From: Pseudomonas resinovorans NBRC 106553
Lineage (GTDB): Bacteria; Pseudomonadota; Gammaproteobacteria; Pseudomonadales; Pseudomonadaceae
Length of the DNA: 64,000 nucleotides
Direction of reading: 5' to 3'
Assembly: GCF_000412695.1 (NCBI RefSeq)
Contig: NC_021499.1
Coordinates: forward strand, 4,898,001 to 4,962,000
Shown: piece by piece, positions 1-10,363 of the stretch
Position numbering within the stretch: the stretch's first letter is position 1
Layout: the number at the start of each line of letters is the position of its first letter
Notes under the pieces: generated by a model
Database searches by the model: none
What the model was told of the DNA's origin: nothing
The model's input: the letters and a program-made list of their open reading frames with translations, nothing else
Program-made: the position numbers and the translations under genes

Positions 1-713
1 AGGCCTACAACAGCAGCCTGTCCGCCGGCCTGGCCGCCCTGCATGAACCCATCATCGACGACCTGCCCAGCGTGCTGAACCACCTGCAGGAAAGCACCCA
101 GCTGATGCAGGAGCAGCAGGAGCAGTTCCTCTATCGACTGCGCGCCGCCCAGACGGAGATCCAGCACCTGCGCAGCCAGCTCGAACGCGCGCAACTGGCC
201 GCCACCGTCGACGGCCTGACGCAGGTGTTCAACCGCCAGGCCTTCTCACGCCTGCTGGAACAGGCGCTGAAGAGCGGCCAGGAAGGCCTGGCGCTGGTGA
301 TGCTGGATATCGACCACTTCAAGCAGTTCAACGACCAGTTCGGCCACCCGCTGGGCGATCGCGTTCTGCAGCATGTCGGCCAGCTGCTGCGGGAACTCCT
401 GCCGCCCCGAGGCATGGCGGGCCGCTACGGTGGCGAAGAGTTCTGCGTGGTGCTGCGCGATTGCCAGGATCTCAACGCGGCACGCACGTTCGCCGAGCAA
501 CTGCGCAGCAAGATGCAGGCGCTGCGGGTCAAGGTCCGGCGCACCGACCAGGTACTCGATACCATCACGGCGAGCTTCGGCCTGGCCCTCGCGGAGCCCG
601 GCGACACCCTCGAAAGCTTTATCACCCGTGCCGACGACGCCCTCTACCAGGCCAAACGCAACGGGCGTAACCAGGTGCATCCGCAAGGCTCCGAAGACGC
701 GCTAACCGCTTGA
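1..713 (+). CDS. GGDEF diguanylate cyclase, 5' end cut by window edge
   Basis: The frame is open from base 3, so the true start lies before the window; 236 residues are visible up to the TGA at 711-713. The first ~60 visible residues are rich in Gln, Leu and Glu and look like a coiled-coil linker (QLMQEQQEQ, EIQHLRSQLERAQ). A complete GGDEF domain follows, with DIDHFKQFND on the nucleotide and metal side and the active-site loop RYGGEEF, so the enzyme should make c-di-GMP from GTP. The RxxD inhibitory I-site is absent: the residues at that position read PPRG. The sensor part is outside the window, so the input signal is unknown. The next gene starts about 145 bases downstream on the same strand and is probably a separate unit. 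Confidence 0.9.
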   Translation, partial: AYNSSLSAGLAALHEPIIDDLPSVLNHLQESTQLMQEQQEQFLYRLRAAQTEIQHLRSQLERAQLAATVDGLTQVFNRQAFSRLLEQALKSGQEGLALVMLDIDHFKQFNDQFGHPLGDRVLQHVGQLLRELLPPRGMAGRYGGEEFCVVLRDCQDLNAARTFAEQLRSKMQALRVKVRRTDQVLDTITASFGLALAEPGDTLESFITRADDALYQAKRNGRNQVHPQGSEDALTA

Positions 714-858
714 TTTGAGAAGCCCTCTCCTTTGCTGTTAAATACAGCCCGTGCCGCATGTCAACTCTCTGACCTGCGGCATAGGCCGGCACCGTCGCTC
801 TTTTCATCTCGCGCGGTTCGGCTCTTCCGTTAGAGATTCCGTTTCCAAGGTGAATCCA

Positions 859-1467
859 TTGAACATACTGAAAATCGTCCATCTGTTGACGGGCGCTGCC
901 GCTTTACTGCTGTCCTTCATTCCCAGCCTGCGTGCCGACGCCATCCCCTACCTGCAACAACCCGAGGCGCTGTTCCTGGCCTTTTGCGGCCTGCTCAACC
1001 TGCTGCTGGCCCCGGTGGTTCCCGCCTGGGCCAAGGGCCTGCGCCACCAGCTGCAGAACCTGGTTTCCGCCCTGCTGGTACTGGCGGTGATCCTGCAGAC
1101 CCTGATCCTCCTCGCCCCGCTGCCCACCGTGGGCGAGCAGCCCGCGATCCTCATCAGCCTGCTGACGGTGATCCTGGCCGTCGCACTGCACCTGGCCATC
1201 AACCTGCAGAAAGTCACCCAGGCGCCACTCCTGCCCCAGGACATGAGCAACCGCGAAACCGGTACCGTGAAGTGGTTCAACACCTCCAAGGGCTTCGGCT
1301 TCATCTCCCGTGATACCGGCGATGACATCTTCGTGCATTTCCGCGCCATTCGCGGCGAAGGCCACCGCGTGCTGATCGAAGGCCAACGCGTGGAGTTCTC
1401 GGTGATCCAGCGGGACAAAGGCCTGCAAGCCGAAGACGTGATCGCCGCCCTGCCCGGCCGACGCTGA
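859..1467 (+). CDS. Membrane-anchored cold-shock-domain protein
   Basis: About 202 residues. The first ~125 contain four hydrophobic segments ([72 protein letters not shown]). The last ~70 form a cold-shock domain beginning [17 protein letters not shown], with RNP1 (KGFGFI) and RNP2 (IFVHF), which binds single-stranded nucleic acid in this family. The domain order suggests an RNA-binding head on the cytoplasmic face of the membrane. The TTG at 859 is chosen because AAGGTG lies at 847-852 with ideal spacing; GTG at 850 and GTG at 751 are alternatives, and the N-terminal extension from 751 is not hydrophobic. The context (slyX and HIT downstream, convergent) matches PA0961 of P. aeruginosa. Confidence 0.8.
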   Translation: MNILKIVHLLTGAAALLLSFIPSLRADAIPYLQQPEALFLAFCGLLNLLLAPVVPAWAKGLRHQLQNLVSALLVLAVILQTLILLAPLPTVGEQPAILISLLTVILAVALHLAINLQKVTQAPLLPQDMSNRETGTVKWFNTSKGFGFISRDTGDDIFVHFRAIRGEGHRVLIEGQRVEFSVIQRDKGLQAEDVIAALPGRR

Positions 1468-1482
1468 GCCCGGCAAAAAGAA

Positions 1483-1506
1483 AGCCCGCCAATCGGCGGG
1501 CTTTTT
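1483..1506. terminator. Intrinsic terminator shared by the cold-shock gene and slyX
   Basis: Stem AGCCCGCC (1483-1490), loop AATC, stem GGCGGGCT (1495-1502), followed by a T run. An A run precedes the stem, so it can work in both directions. It lies between two convergent stop codons. Confidence 0.85.
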
Positions 1507-1515
1507 CATGGGCGC

Positions 1516-1722
1516 TCAATAATGGGGAGGCGGCGCCTCGTCGTCGCCGGGACCATACTGGCTGAGCAACTCCTCCTGGCGCTTGGCCAATGCCGCCAGT
1601 TGCAGCTGCAGGCGGTCCACGACCCGCTGCTGCTCCACCAGCACATCGTTGAGGGCCTGGATGGTGTCATCCTGGAAAGCCAGGCGGCTTTCCAGGTCGG
1701 CAATGCGCGTCTCCAGGCTCAC
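1516..1722 (-). CDS. slyX: SlyX family protein
   Basis: 68 residues, the usual SlyX length. The protein is almost entirely one amphipathic coiled coil ([20 protein letters not shown] and the heptads after it) and ends in a short charged tail with PPPHY, as typical SlyX proteins do. The function of the family is unknown. The GTG start at 1720-1722 overlaps the stop of the upstream HIT gene (GTGA), so the two genes are probably translationally coupled. Confidence 0.92.
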   Translation of the reverse strand: MSLETRIADLESRLAFQDDTIQALNDVLVEQQRVVDRLQLQLAALAKRQEELLSQYGPGDDEAPPPHY

Positions 1723-2150
1723 GACTCACCCTCCACGAAGCGGAAATCATCGGCCAGCACCAGGCGGAGCTTTGCGCGAATGGCGGCCACCTGCTCGGCC
1801 GAATAGGCCACCGCCGGATGGCGACCCCATACCGGGGCGGGCCAGGCGGCGTCTTCACGGCGACGCACGATCACATGCATGTGCAACTGGCTGACCATAT
1901 TGCCGAGGGTCGCGACGTTCATCTTGTCGGCACCGAAGGTGTCCTTGAGGGTTTCGGCAAGGAAGGTCGTTTCTTCCCAGAGTTGCCGCTGCTCCTGCGC
2001 ACCGAGCTGGAACAACTCACTCACTTCCTCGCAGCGCGGCACCAGGATGAACCAGGGGTACTGGGCATCATTCATCAACAGCAGCCGGCACAGGGGGAAA
2101 TCACCGATTGGCAGGGTGTCCTGCTGAAGTCTTGGGTCCAGGGCGAACAT
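1719..2150 (-). CDS. HIT family nucleotide-binding protein
   Basis: 143 residues with a histidine-triad domain. The motif reads QLHMHVIVR: the first triad His is Gln, while the nucleophilic and third His are kept, a variant seen in this subgroup. Family members cleave nucleoside phosphoramidates or dinucleoside polyphosphates; the substrate here cannot be read from sequence. The ATG at 2150 has AGGAGAGG just upstream. The gene forms a two-gene operon with slyX through a 4-base overlap and diverges from oprD across a long leader region. Confidence 0.88.
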   Translation of the reverse strand: MFALDPRLQQDTLPIGDFPLCRLLLMNDAQYPWFILVPRCEEVSELFQLGAQEQRQLWEETTFLAETLKDTFGADKMNVATLGNMVSQLHMHVIVRRREDAAWPAPVWGRHPAVAYSAEQVAAIRAKLRLVLADDFRFVEGES

Positions 2151-2843
2151 ACTGGCCTCTCCTGTTCGACTGTAGGGAATTCGAGCTTAACACCCGCCTC
2201 CGGCACTAGGCCGAGACGGGCGGGCCGCGCAGCATAAGGCAAGGCTCGCTGGATGCGGAACTCCTCCCGCCCCATCGCCATATAGAAGGCAGGAAGCCAC
2301 CGGGCGACGCACCAGGACGGCGCACCGTTAACATTCTGTTACCTGCGGTGACGCCAACCAGCCGCAGCGCCGCCCGGCGGCACTTACAGACCTTTCCTAC
2401 ACCCCATGTCAAGCACCAGCCAACACAATGAATGCCTCATTTTAGGGCGCGCGTCTGCGCTCCGAGCCAGAGAATCAAGGTGTTGGCGCACGGAAATCGA
2501 TTAGGCATCGAAGAAAAACCCGAATTCACGTAAGAAATCATCACTTGAGCACGCTTCTTGCTTTTGGAACGCCAGGACATAGCGAGTTAGGGAGAAAACC
2601 AACGAATCCCCCTCGCAAAATGCCCGTCAAACATAGGTAGTGAAAGGATGCAAGGCCAAACCTATAAAAACGCGACATACCCCTTCACAAATTGCGACAG
2701 CGATGTGAAGAATTCGCAAGGATTAAGCTTCAACTATGGCGAATATTCTGACCGTGCTATAAGTTAGCGCCGACACAAAAAGAAAGAACCGCCTTCAAAC
2801 ATAAGAATGCGGCGATAATCTTCAAACCAAAGGAGCAATCACA
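2151..2843. promoter_or_regulatory. Long AT-richer leader between the HIT gene and oprD
   Basis: No credible gene is seen in these ~690 bases. From about 2410 the base composition becomes clearly more AT-rich than the neighbours, as expected for a regulatory region. The dyad CTTCACA (2683-2689) / TGTGAAG (2704-2710) is a possible regulator site. TATAAG at 2758-2763 could be a -10 element for oprD, but no good -35 accompanies it. AAAGGAG at about 2829-2835 is the oprD ribosome binding site. In P. aeruginosa the oprD leader is a known regulatory target; that this applies here is inference. Confidence 0.5.
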
Positions 2844-4190
2844 ATGCAAGTGATGAAGTGGAGCGCACTGGCTCTGGCCGTGACCGCCGGTAGCATGCAA
2901 CTGGCCTTCGCCAGCGCCCAATCTGAGTCCAAGGGCTTCGTCGAAGACGCCAACCTGACTCTGCTGAACAAGAACTTCGCGTTCTACCGCGACTTCCGTA
3001 ACAACCCCAACGATCGCCAGAACTACCGTAACGAGTGGGCTCATGGCATGAGCCTGAACTTCGAGTCCGGTTACACCGAAGGCACCGTTGGTTTCGGCGT
3101 TGACGCCCACGGCATGCTGGGTCTGAAACTGAACAGCGGCGGCGGCACCAACGGTACCGGCCTGCTGCCGATCGGCGACGACGGCAAAGCCCAGGACGAT
3201 TACTCCTACGCCGGCGGCGCCGTGAAAATGCAGGTGTCCAGCACCCAGCTGAAGTACGGCAACCTGTTCCCCACCGCTCCGGTATTCGCCACCGGTACCG
3301 CTCGCCTGTTCCCGAGCTCCGCTGAAGGCTTCCAGCTGACCAGCAGCGAGATCGAAGGCCTGAACCTGGACGCCGGTCACTTCACCGCCATCCGCGACGG
3401 TAACCTGTCCACCCGCAGCAACGGTGAGATCAGCACCGCCTACACCGCCAACCCGGACATCACCGCTCGCAACGCCGACTACGTTGGTGGCACCTACGCC
3501 ATCACCGACAACGTCAGCGTCAGCCTGTACGGCTCCGAGCTGGAAGACATCTGGCGCCAGTACTACGGCAACCTGAACCTGAACTTCCCGATCACCGACG
3601 CTCAGGCGGTGAACCTGGACTTCAACGTCTACCGCACCCTGGACGAAGGCGAAGCCAAAGCCGGCAGCGACATCGACGGCACCATCTACTCCGTAGCCGC
3701 CGCCTACTCCATCAGCGCCCACAAGTTCACTCTGGCCTACCAGCGCAACAACGCTGACACGCCGTTTGACTACATCGGCATGGACTTCGGCAACTCCGGC
3801 GACTCCATCTTCCTGGCCAACTCCGTTCAGTACTCCGACTTCAACGGCCCGAACGAGAAATCCTGGCAGGCTCGCTACGACCTGAACATGGCCGAGTACG
3901 GCGTACCGGGCCTGAGCTTCATGGCTCGCTACATCTCCGGTAAGGACGTCGACGGTACCAAGGCCAACCAGCTCGGCCCGTACGGCGGCATCGGCGACGA
4001 TGGCAAGGAATGGGAACGCAACATCGAAGCCAAGTACGTGGTACAGGAAGGTCCGGCCAAGGATCTGTCCATCCGCCTGCGTCACGCCACCTGGCGTGCA
4101 AACAGCGACATGGCCTTCTTCGGCTCCGCTGGCGGCACCGCTTCGGACGAAATCCGCGTAATCACCGAGTACCCGCTGGATATCCTCTAA
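2844..4190 (+). CDS. oprD: OprD family outer-membrane porin
   Basis: 448 residues, close to the 443 of P. aeruginosa OprD. It starts with a Sec signal peptide (MKWSALALAVTAGSMQLAFA, likely cut near residue 24-26). The mature protein begins with the family signature region KGFVEDANLTLLNKNFAFYRDF and continues as alternating short beta strands to a hydrophobic C-terminus. OprD porins are 18-stranded channels for basic amino acids and small peptides, and in P. aeruginosa also admit carbapenems. Its place between slyX/HIT and the thioesterase-proS pair matches PA0958, which supports orthology over other OprD paralogues. Codon use is biased toward preferred codons, as in an abundant protein. Confidence 0.85.
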   Translation: MQVMKWSALALAVTAGSMQLAFASAQSESKGFVEDANLTLLNKNFAFYRDFRNNPNDRQNYRNEWAHGMSLNFESGYTEGTVGFGVDAHGMLGLKLNSGGGTNGTGLLPIGDDGKAQDDYSYAGGAVKMQVSSTQLKYGNLFPTAPVFATGTARLFPSSAEGFQLTSSEIEGLNLDAGHFTAIRDGNLSTRSNGEISTAYTANPDITARNADYVGGTYAITDNVSVSLYGSELEDIWRQYYGNLNLNFPITDAQAVNLDFNVYRTLDEGEAKAGSDIDGTIYSVAAAYSISAHKFTLAYQRNNADTPFDYIGMDFGNSGDSIFLANSVQYSDFNGPNEKSWQARYDLNMAEYGVPGLSFMARYISGKDVDGTKANQLGPYGGIGDDGKEWERNIEAKYVVQEGPAKDLSIRLRHATWRANSDMAFFGSAGGTASDEIRVITEYPLDIL

Positions 4191-4217
4191 TATCCCAGCG
4201 TTCTACTAAGTGAAATA

Positions 4218-4248
4218 AGAACCCCGGCCTAGGCCGGGGTTCTTTTTT
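4218..4248. terminator. Strong intrinsic terminator after oprD
   Basis: The perfect inverted repeat AGAACCCCGGCCT / AGGCCGGGGTTCT (4218-4243) is followed by a run of T. Its position between convergent oprD and the thioesterase gene suits bidirectional use. Confidence 0.88.
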
Positions 4249-4257
4249 GCTCAAACT

Positions 4258-4680
4258 TTAATCAACCAGTGGCAGTGCATAAGTACCGGTTACATGGGCG
4301 ACGAGATTGTCTTGCTCCCCTTCCGAATAAAGGGAGACTTCGCATACCGCCTGACGTCGACCCAGTTTAAGTATCCGTGCCTCGGCAAACAGATCCACCG
4401 GCCTGGGCCGGGCGAGGAAGTTGATATTCAAGTTGGATGTCACCGCCATCTCGACCTTGCCGAGACTTCCCAACACCACCGCATACATGGCCGCATCGGC
4501 CAGCGCCATGATGGTCGGGCCGGACAAGGTCCCACCCGGACGCACCAACTTGGGCTGGAACGGCACCCGCGCCAGGGCGCCCTCGGCGTCCAGCCGCTCG
4601 ATGCGTAAACCGATGTCCTCCGCCATGGGCACGCCCTCGCGGATCAACGCCTCCACCTGCCCCGCCGTCAACACTTTCAC
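4258..4680 (-). CDS. PaaI-type hotdog-fold thioesterase
   Basis: 140 residues forming one hotdog domain. The central helix region [20 protein letters not shown] carries the conserved Gly and acidic residue of the 4HBT/PaaI family, and [10 protein letters not shown] follows as the typical beta strand. Members hydrolyse acyl-CoA thioesters; the acyl group is unknown. The gene is divergent from proS (105 bases between them) and convergent with oprD, as for PA0957 in P. aeruginosa. It is probably monocistronic. Confidence 0.8.
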   Translation of the reverse strand: MKVLTAGQVEALIREGVPMAEDIGLRIERLDAEGALARVPFQPKLVRPGGTLSGPTIMALADAAMYAVVLGSLGKVEMAVTSNLNINFLARPRPVDLFAEARILKLGRRQAVCEVSLYSEGEQDNLVAHVTGTYALPLVD

Positions 4681-4784
4681 CTCGTCCTCCTGCCGCTACC
4701 GGACCGCTATCCTGTACGCCACTTGATCAGCGCCGTACAATGCCGAGCCATTCAAACCCATCGCAACCGACAAAACGGCCAAAC

Positions 4785-6500
<1,716 letters not shown>

Positions 6501-6508
6501 TCGAGAAA

Positions 6509-7465
6509 ATGTCCAAGCGTAGTTCCCAATACCTCACCGGTGCCGCCTTGTGCGGCACCCTCTTCGTCAGCGGCTGCGCCAATCATTTGCCGCAGCGCAG
6601 CGAACACGAAGAGCGCGTCGAGCGCAAACTGCTCAACCACAGCCTGCAGATCGAGGTGGGTGACCCCCAGGTGCTGGAACTGCCACAACGGCGCATCCGC
6701 ATCAACGAGCAGAAGACCTTCGAAGTCACCGAGTTCGAGGTCAGCCGCCACTACGACCGCTACACGCCCTACCAGCCCTGGCGCGAACTCTACGAAGTGC
6801 CCCTGGGCGCGGTAGCGGTGGTCGCCGGTGTCGGCGCCAACGTGCTCAACGTGGTGCTGCTGGGCAGCCTGCCGGACACCGCCACCAAGGACTGGATCAG
6901 CTACGGCTTCGCCGGCCTCAACCCGGCGATGAACGTCGAGTCCAACGGCCGCTCCGAGCAGAACCTCGCCAGCCTCGACGAGAAGCAACTGGACAAGCGC
7001 ATGGAGTACTCCAGCCTGCCTTGGGCCGAGCGTCCGGTATTGGTCAAGCTTGGCAAGCAGACCCATGAGCTGGTCACCGATCGCAACGGCATCCTGCGCC
7101 TGAACCTGCTGGACGGCCCCTTCGCCGACCAGGACATCAGCCGCACCGGCACACTGCTGTTGAGCGTCGAGGATCCCTCCGACAACGCCCGCGCGGATGC
7201 CAGCCTTGGCATCAGCCACGCCCTGCGCGGCAAGCTGGCGGAGGCCCATGCGCTGATCTTCGAGGACCTCGAGGACGACGAAGTGCCGCAATGGGTGCAC
7301 CGGGTCAAACGCCTGTCGGACCTGGGTCTGGAAGAAGAAGCCAGCGAGTTGGAGCAGAGCCTGATCGAGCTGACCCGCAACGATCCGGAGCTGCAACAGG
7401 AGTTTCTCCAGTCGCTGATGAAGAACGCCGGTCGACTGGCCGTCGACCCGGGTGATTCGGACTGA
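6509..7465 (+). CDS. Conserved outer-membrane-type lipoprotein
   Basis: 318 residues. The N-terminus is a lipoprotein signal ending in the lipobox FVSGC (Cys at about residue 23). The residues after Cys are Ala-Asn, which lacks the Asp +2 inner-membrane retention signal, so outer-membrane sorting is likely. One hydrophobic stretch, GAVAVVAGVGANVLNVVLLG, lies near residue 105 and could insert in a membrane. The C-terminal third is acidic. I recognise no enzymatic domain. It follows proS by 8 bases, a conserved arrangement in Pseudomonas (PA0955-like). Function unknown. Confidence 0.78.
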   Translation: MSKRSSQYLTGAALCGTLFVSGCANHLPQRSEHEERVERKLLNHSLQIEVGDPQVLELPQRRIRINEQKTFEVTEFEVSRHYDRYTPYQPWRELYEVPLGAVAVVAGVGANVLNVVLLGSLPDTATKDWISYGFAGLNPAMNVESNGRSEQNLASLDEKQLDKRMEYSSLPWAERPVLVKLGKQTHELVTDRNGILRLNLLDGPFADQDISRTGTLLLSVEDPSDNARADASLGISHALRGKLAEAHALIFEDLEDDEVPQWVHRVKRLSDLGLEEEASELEQSLIELTRNDPELQQEFLQSLMKNAGRLAVDPGDSD

Positions 7466-7511
7466 TCCCACCCTCCCGGGAGTGGCCCAGCCCGCTCTCC
7501 ATGTGGACTCA

Positions 7512-7652
7512 GAACCGGCTCAGGATTTCGCGAGCTAGAGAAGAACAAGGCGAGAATGGCTGAGGGCGCGGAGTTTACGCGCTGTAAATGAGCAAGCCCG
7601 AAGCCATTCTCAACGCGGTTATTCCGACGCGCAGCAGATCCTGAGCAGGTTC
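7512..7652. repeat. Nested inverted-repeat element, 141 bp
   Basis: Three nested dyads share one centre region. The outer arms are GAACCGGCTCAGGAT (7512-7526) and ATCCTGAGCAGGTTC (7638-7652), with one mismatch. The middle arms are GAGAATGGCT (7552-7561) and AGCCATTCTC (7602-7611). The inner arms are TTTAC (7574-7578) and GTAAA (7584-7588). The element ends directly against the acyP stop codon and fills the gap between convergent genes. It resembles small non-autonomous repeats found between Pseudomonas genes; no coding capacity is seen. Confidence 0.7.
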
Positions 7653-7928
7653 TCAGCGCCGCACGATGAAACCGGTAATCCCCTGCAACGGCTGTTCCTC
7701 GAGTTCGACAGCCGTCACCTGCGCATCCGCCGGCCCCCGTTCCAACCAGGCCGCCAGCTCGCGCACCGGCTCCTCGTCCCCTTCCACCAGCACCTCGACC
7801 CGGCCATCGGCCAGGTTGCGCACCCAGCCATCGAGTTCCAGGCGGTCGGCTTCTTCCTGGGTGGACTGGCGGTAATAGACACCCTGCACCTTGCCGCTCA
7901 CGTAGCCATGCAGACAGATTCGCGCCAT
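7653..7928 (-). CDS. acyP: Acylphosphatase
   Basis: 91 residues, the normal length. The phosphate-binding loop GKVQGVYYRQ carries the catalytic Arg, and GWVRNLADGRVEV carries the catalytic Asn. The enzyme hydrolyses the carboxyl-phosphate bond of acyl phosphates in the cytoplasm. It lies 2 bases downstream of the thioredoxin-like lipoprotein gene, so the two are an operon, as in PA0953-PA0954. Confidence 0.95.
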   Translation of the reverse strand: MARICLHGYVSGKVQGVYYRQSTQEEADRLELDGWVRNLADGRVEVLVEGDEEPVRELAAWLERGPADAQVTAVELEEQPLQGITGFIVRR

Positions 7929-7930
7929 CG

Positions 7931-8410
7931 CTAGCTCCCCTTGCGCAGTTCTTCGAGGCGCGCGGTCAGGCCCGCCGCACTCTGCTCACCCATCAGGCGA
8001 TCGCGCAACTTGCCTTGAGCGTCGATGATGTAGGTGACCGGCAATGCTTCGCTGCGCGGCAGGTCGAAGCGCTTGGAAGGGTCCTCCGCCAGCACGGTGA
8101 ACTGGATGCCCATTTTCTTCGTGGCCTGGCCGAGTTCATCGCCCTGCAGGCCATCGAAATTCACCCCCAGGACTTTCACGCCCTTGTCCCGCTGCTGCTC
8201 GGCGAAGGCGTTGAGCTCGGGTATTTCCGTCCGGCAAGGCGCGCACCACTCGGCCCAGTAATTGATCACCAGCCACTGGCCTTCGAGGCGCTCAACCGCT
8301 ACCTTCTGTCCATGCTGATCGACGCCTACGTCGTCCGAGCAGCTGGCAAGGAACAGGCCGGCGCTCATCAGTGCGATCACCCCTATCAAAGCTTGGAGTC
8401 GCGATCCCAT
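7931..8410 (-). CDS. TlpA/ResA-type thioredoxin lipoprotein
   Basis: 159 residues. The N-terminal signal ends in the lipobox LASC (Cys at about 24), followed by Ser-Asp-Asp. The thioredoxin fold carries the redox motif WCAPC and a cis-Pro loop (ALPVTYII). It probably reduces or exchanges disulfides in the periplasm while tethered to a membrane; its partner is not identifiable. It is co-transcribed with acyP and divergent from the PilZ-like gene, with about 30 bases between the two starts. Confidence 0.88.
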   Translation of the reverse strand: MGSRLQALIGVIALMSAGLFLASCSDDVGVDQHGQKVAVERLEGQWLVINYWAEWCAPCRTEIPELNAFAEQQRDKGVKVLGVNFDGLQGDELGQATKKMGIQFTVLAEDPSKRFDLPRSEALPVTYIIDAQGKLRDRLMGEQSAAGLTARLEELRKGS

Positions 8411-8440
8411 GCATTCAGTCCTCGTGTACGCGGGGTTGGT

Positions 8441-9847
8441 ATGACGCTGGATGCCCTGCGCCTGGAAGTGCCGGACATCCTGGAAGAGAACAGCACTCCA
8501 CTGGCAAGCGTGCCGACACTCCTCTCACAGGCACGCCAACTCCCTCAGGATAGTGCCCTGCAACAGGTCCTGGGGCATTTGTTCAGGCTCAATCGTAGCG
8601 CGCTGACCTTACTCGAAAGGCAAAGGGTGCTGCAAAGCTTCAGCGAAGAGTTCCGCCACTACGCCCAGGCCTACCAGGGCCGCACGTCGCCACCGCCCCT
8701 GTTCATCAGGCTCTGCGACGAGCTGGCCTGCGGATTCAAACGCCTACTGCTGCAGATTCTCCAGGGCCATCAACCGTCGCGCCCGCACCTTGCCTGGTGC
8801 CTGTACATGGCCCAGCACTTCCTCGCCCAGACCCTGCTGCGCCACTACCAGCTCTACCAGGAACCCAGCCCCCGGCTCTGGCGCGACAGCCACCTGCTGT
8901 ACTGGATCGGCGAGCACCAGGGCTGCCTGGACGAGCCGGTGGCCGCGGCATTTCGCCCCACACCGGCAAACACCCTGCGCGGGCTCTACCAGCAGATGCT
9001 CCTGCTGGCACTGAGCAACCCCTTCCACCTCAGCGAAGGCGAATGCCCGCTGCTGTTCGGTGCCCTGGCCCCGCTCGCCGGCCTGGCGCGGCTACTGCCC
9101 TGGGACGAGGACGACGAGAACGGCAGCCCGACCGTCGATCTCACCGAATCCCAGCCCTGCCTGCCCCAGGACCAGCGCCCCGATGGCGCCAACACCTACC
9201 TGCGCCGCTTCGAGCTGGGCGCCCTGCTGATCGCCGTGCATGAGCCGGCGCCACTGCGCAGCGACAGCGAACGCCAGCTCCTGGAAAAGGTCCGCCAGCA
9301 CTGGCTCGGCCGCCAGCAGCGCCGCCACCTGCGTACCGAGAAGACGGGAAGCTGCCAACTGGTGGTGGGACTGCCCGCCATCCATGCCGAGCTGCTTGCG
9401 CAGCATCCCGGCCGCTGCGAGGCGCAATTGCTCGATACCAGCCCCGGCGGCGCCCGCCTGCTCTGCCATGGCGACCAGGGCAGCCAATTGCCGGTGGGCC
9501 AACTGGTGCTGGTGCAGACCCCGAATACACCGGTGCTGGCCCTGGTGCGTTGGCGCTACCAGAACGCCGAAGGCCTGCACCTCGGCCTGCGCTACCTCAA
9601 GGGCCTGCCGCGTCCCGTCTGGCTGCGCCGCGCGCCCAACGCCCAGACCCACCCTGGCGTCCTGCAGAGCACGCCCGACCCTGGCAGCGGCTGGCATCAC
9701 GGCCTCTGGCTGCCCTGCAATCAATTCGGCGACGGGGAAAACCTCTGGATGCAGCTGGCCAGCGTGAACAACCAGGCCATAGTCCCGCTGCCCCAGCCCA
9801 ACCTCTGCACCTCTCTGGTGGCGCGCTACCCCCTGCAACTTGCCTGA
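8441..9847 (+). CDS. Large protein with C-terminal PilZ-like domain
   Basis: 468 residues from the ATG at 8441, which has GGGG upstream. The first ~280 residues are helical, leucine-rich, and resemble no enzyme I recognise. The C-terminal part carries both halves of a PilZ c-di-GMP signature: RRHLR at residues 294-298 (RxxxR) and DTSPGG at 332-337 (DxSxxG), followed by strands ending near WRYQNAEGLHLGLRYL. It is therefore likely a c-di-GMP effector. It has no signal peptide or membrane segment, so it should be cytoplasmic. The position corresponds to PA0952 of P. aeruginosa. The spacing between the two motifs is longer than in minimal PilZ domains, so binding needs testing. Confidence 0.7.
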   Translation: MTLDALRLEVPDILEENSTPLASVPTLLSQARQLPQDSALQQVLGHLFRLNRSALTLLERQRVLQSFSEEFRHYAQAYQGRTSPPPLFIRLCDELACGFKRLLLQILQGHQPSRPHLAWCLYMAQHFLAQTLLRHYQLYQEPSPRLWRDSHLLYWIGEHQGCLDEPVAAAFRPTPANTLRGLYQQMLLLALSNPFHLSEGECPLLFGALAPLAGLARLLPWDEDDENGSPTVDLTESQPCLPQDQRPDGANTYLRRFELGALLIAVHEPAPLRSDSERQLLEKVRQHWLGRQQRRHLRTEKTGSCQLVVGLPAIHAELLAQHPGRCEAQLLDTSPGGARLLCHGDQGSQLPVGQLVLVQTPNTPVLALVRWRYQNAEGLHLGLRYLKGLPRPVWLRRAPNAQTHPGVLQSTPDPGSGWHHGLWLPCNQFGDGENLWMQLASVNNQAIVPLPQPNLCTSLVARYPLQLA

Positions 9848-9967
9848 GTGGTCAATCTGCGAGACGGGTCACGCCCGTCGGCGGCCAGCGCGCACAGTTC
9901 GTGCGGGAATAGCTGCTTATAATCCCGGACCATCGGTACGAACGTACCTCTTCAGCCTGGATGCCCA

Positions 9968-10357
9968 ATGCAGCAGCAAGACAGCCTGATCGGCCCAGTC
10001 CCCAGCGGTATCGTCGACGTCGCCCGCTCCTCGCTCACCGCCTTCGACGGCCGGGTGGCGGATTTCAACGTGGCGGCCTGGCTGAACCTGCCGGGCATGG
10101 CCGACTTGCCGGTGTCCCTGCTGGTGAGCTACCTCGACGGCGATCGCCGCCGCGAAGTCGCGGTCGACCACGGCAGGCCCAACGCCAAGGGCAAGATTCT
10201 CCTGTCGGGTATCGCCCGCCTGCCGTTCAAGCAGAAGATCGAACAGATGCAGGTACGCCTGCGCGCAGCCGTGCCGATCAAGAGCCTGCTGGTGGACGAA
10301 CTCTTCGTCCAGGCGGTGGAGCTGGCCGAACCGGCCGGCCGCAAAGCCCGCGCCTGA
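9968..10357 (+). CDS. Conserved hypothetical protein, 129 aa
   Basis: I do not recognise the family. The protein is soluble, with no signal peptide or membrane segment, and alternates predicted strands and helices. It has a basic tail (GRKARA). The ATG at 9968 is chosen because the reading is clean from there. Codon use is typical of the chromosome, which supports a real gene. It converges with the small gene at 10364-10555, with 6 bases between the stops. Confidence 0.65.
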   Translation: MQQQDSLIGPVPSGIVDVARSSLTAFDGRVADFNVAAWLNLPGMADLPVSLLVSYLDGDRRREVAVDHGRPNAKGKILLSGIARLPFKQKIEQMQVRLRAAVPIKSLLVDELFVQAVELAEPAGRKARA

Positions 10358-10363
10358 CTCCGC

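Noticed and set aside
2757..4085. Long antisense frame over oprD
   Set aside because: Val/Gly-rich composition, no motif, and it overlaps the strong porin gene; the strand asymmetry follows from the codon bias of oprD.
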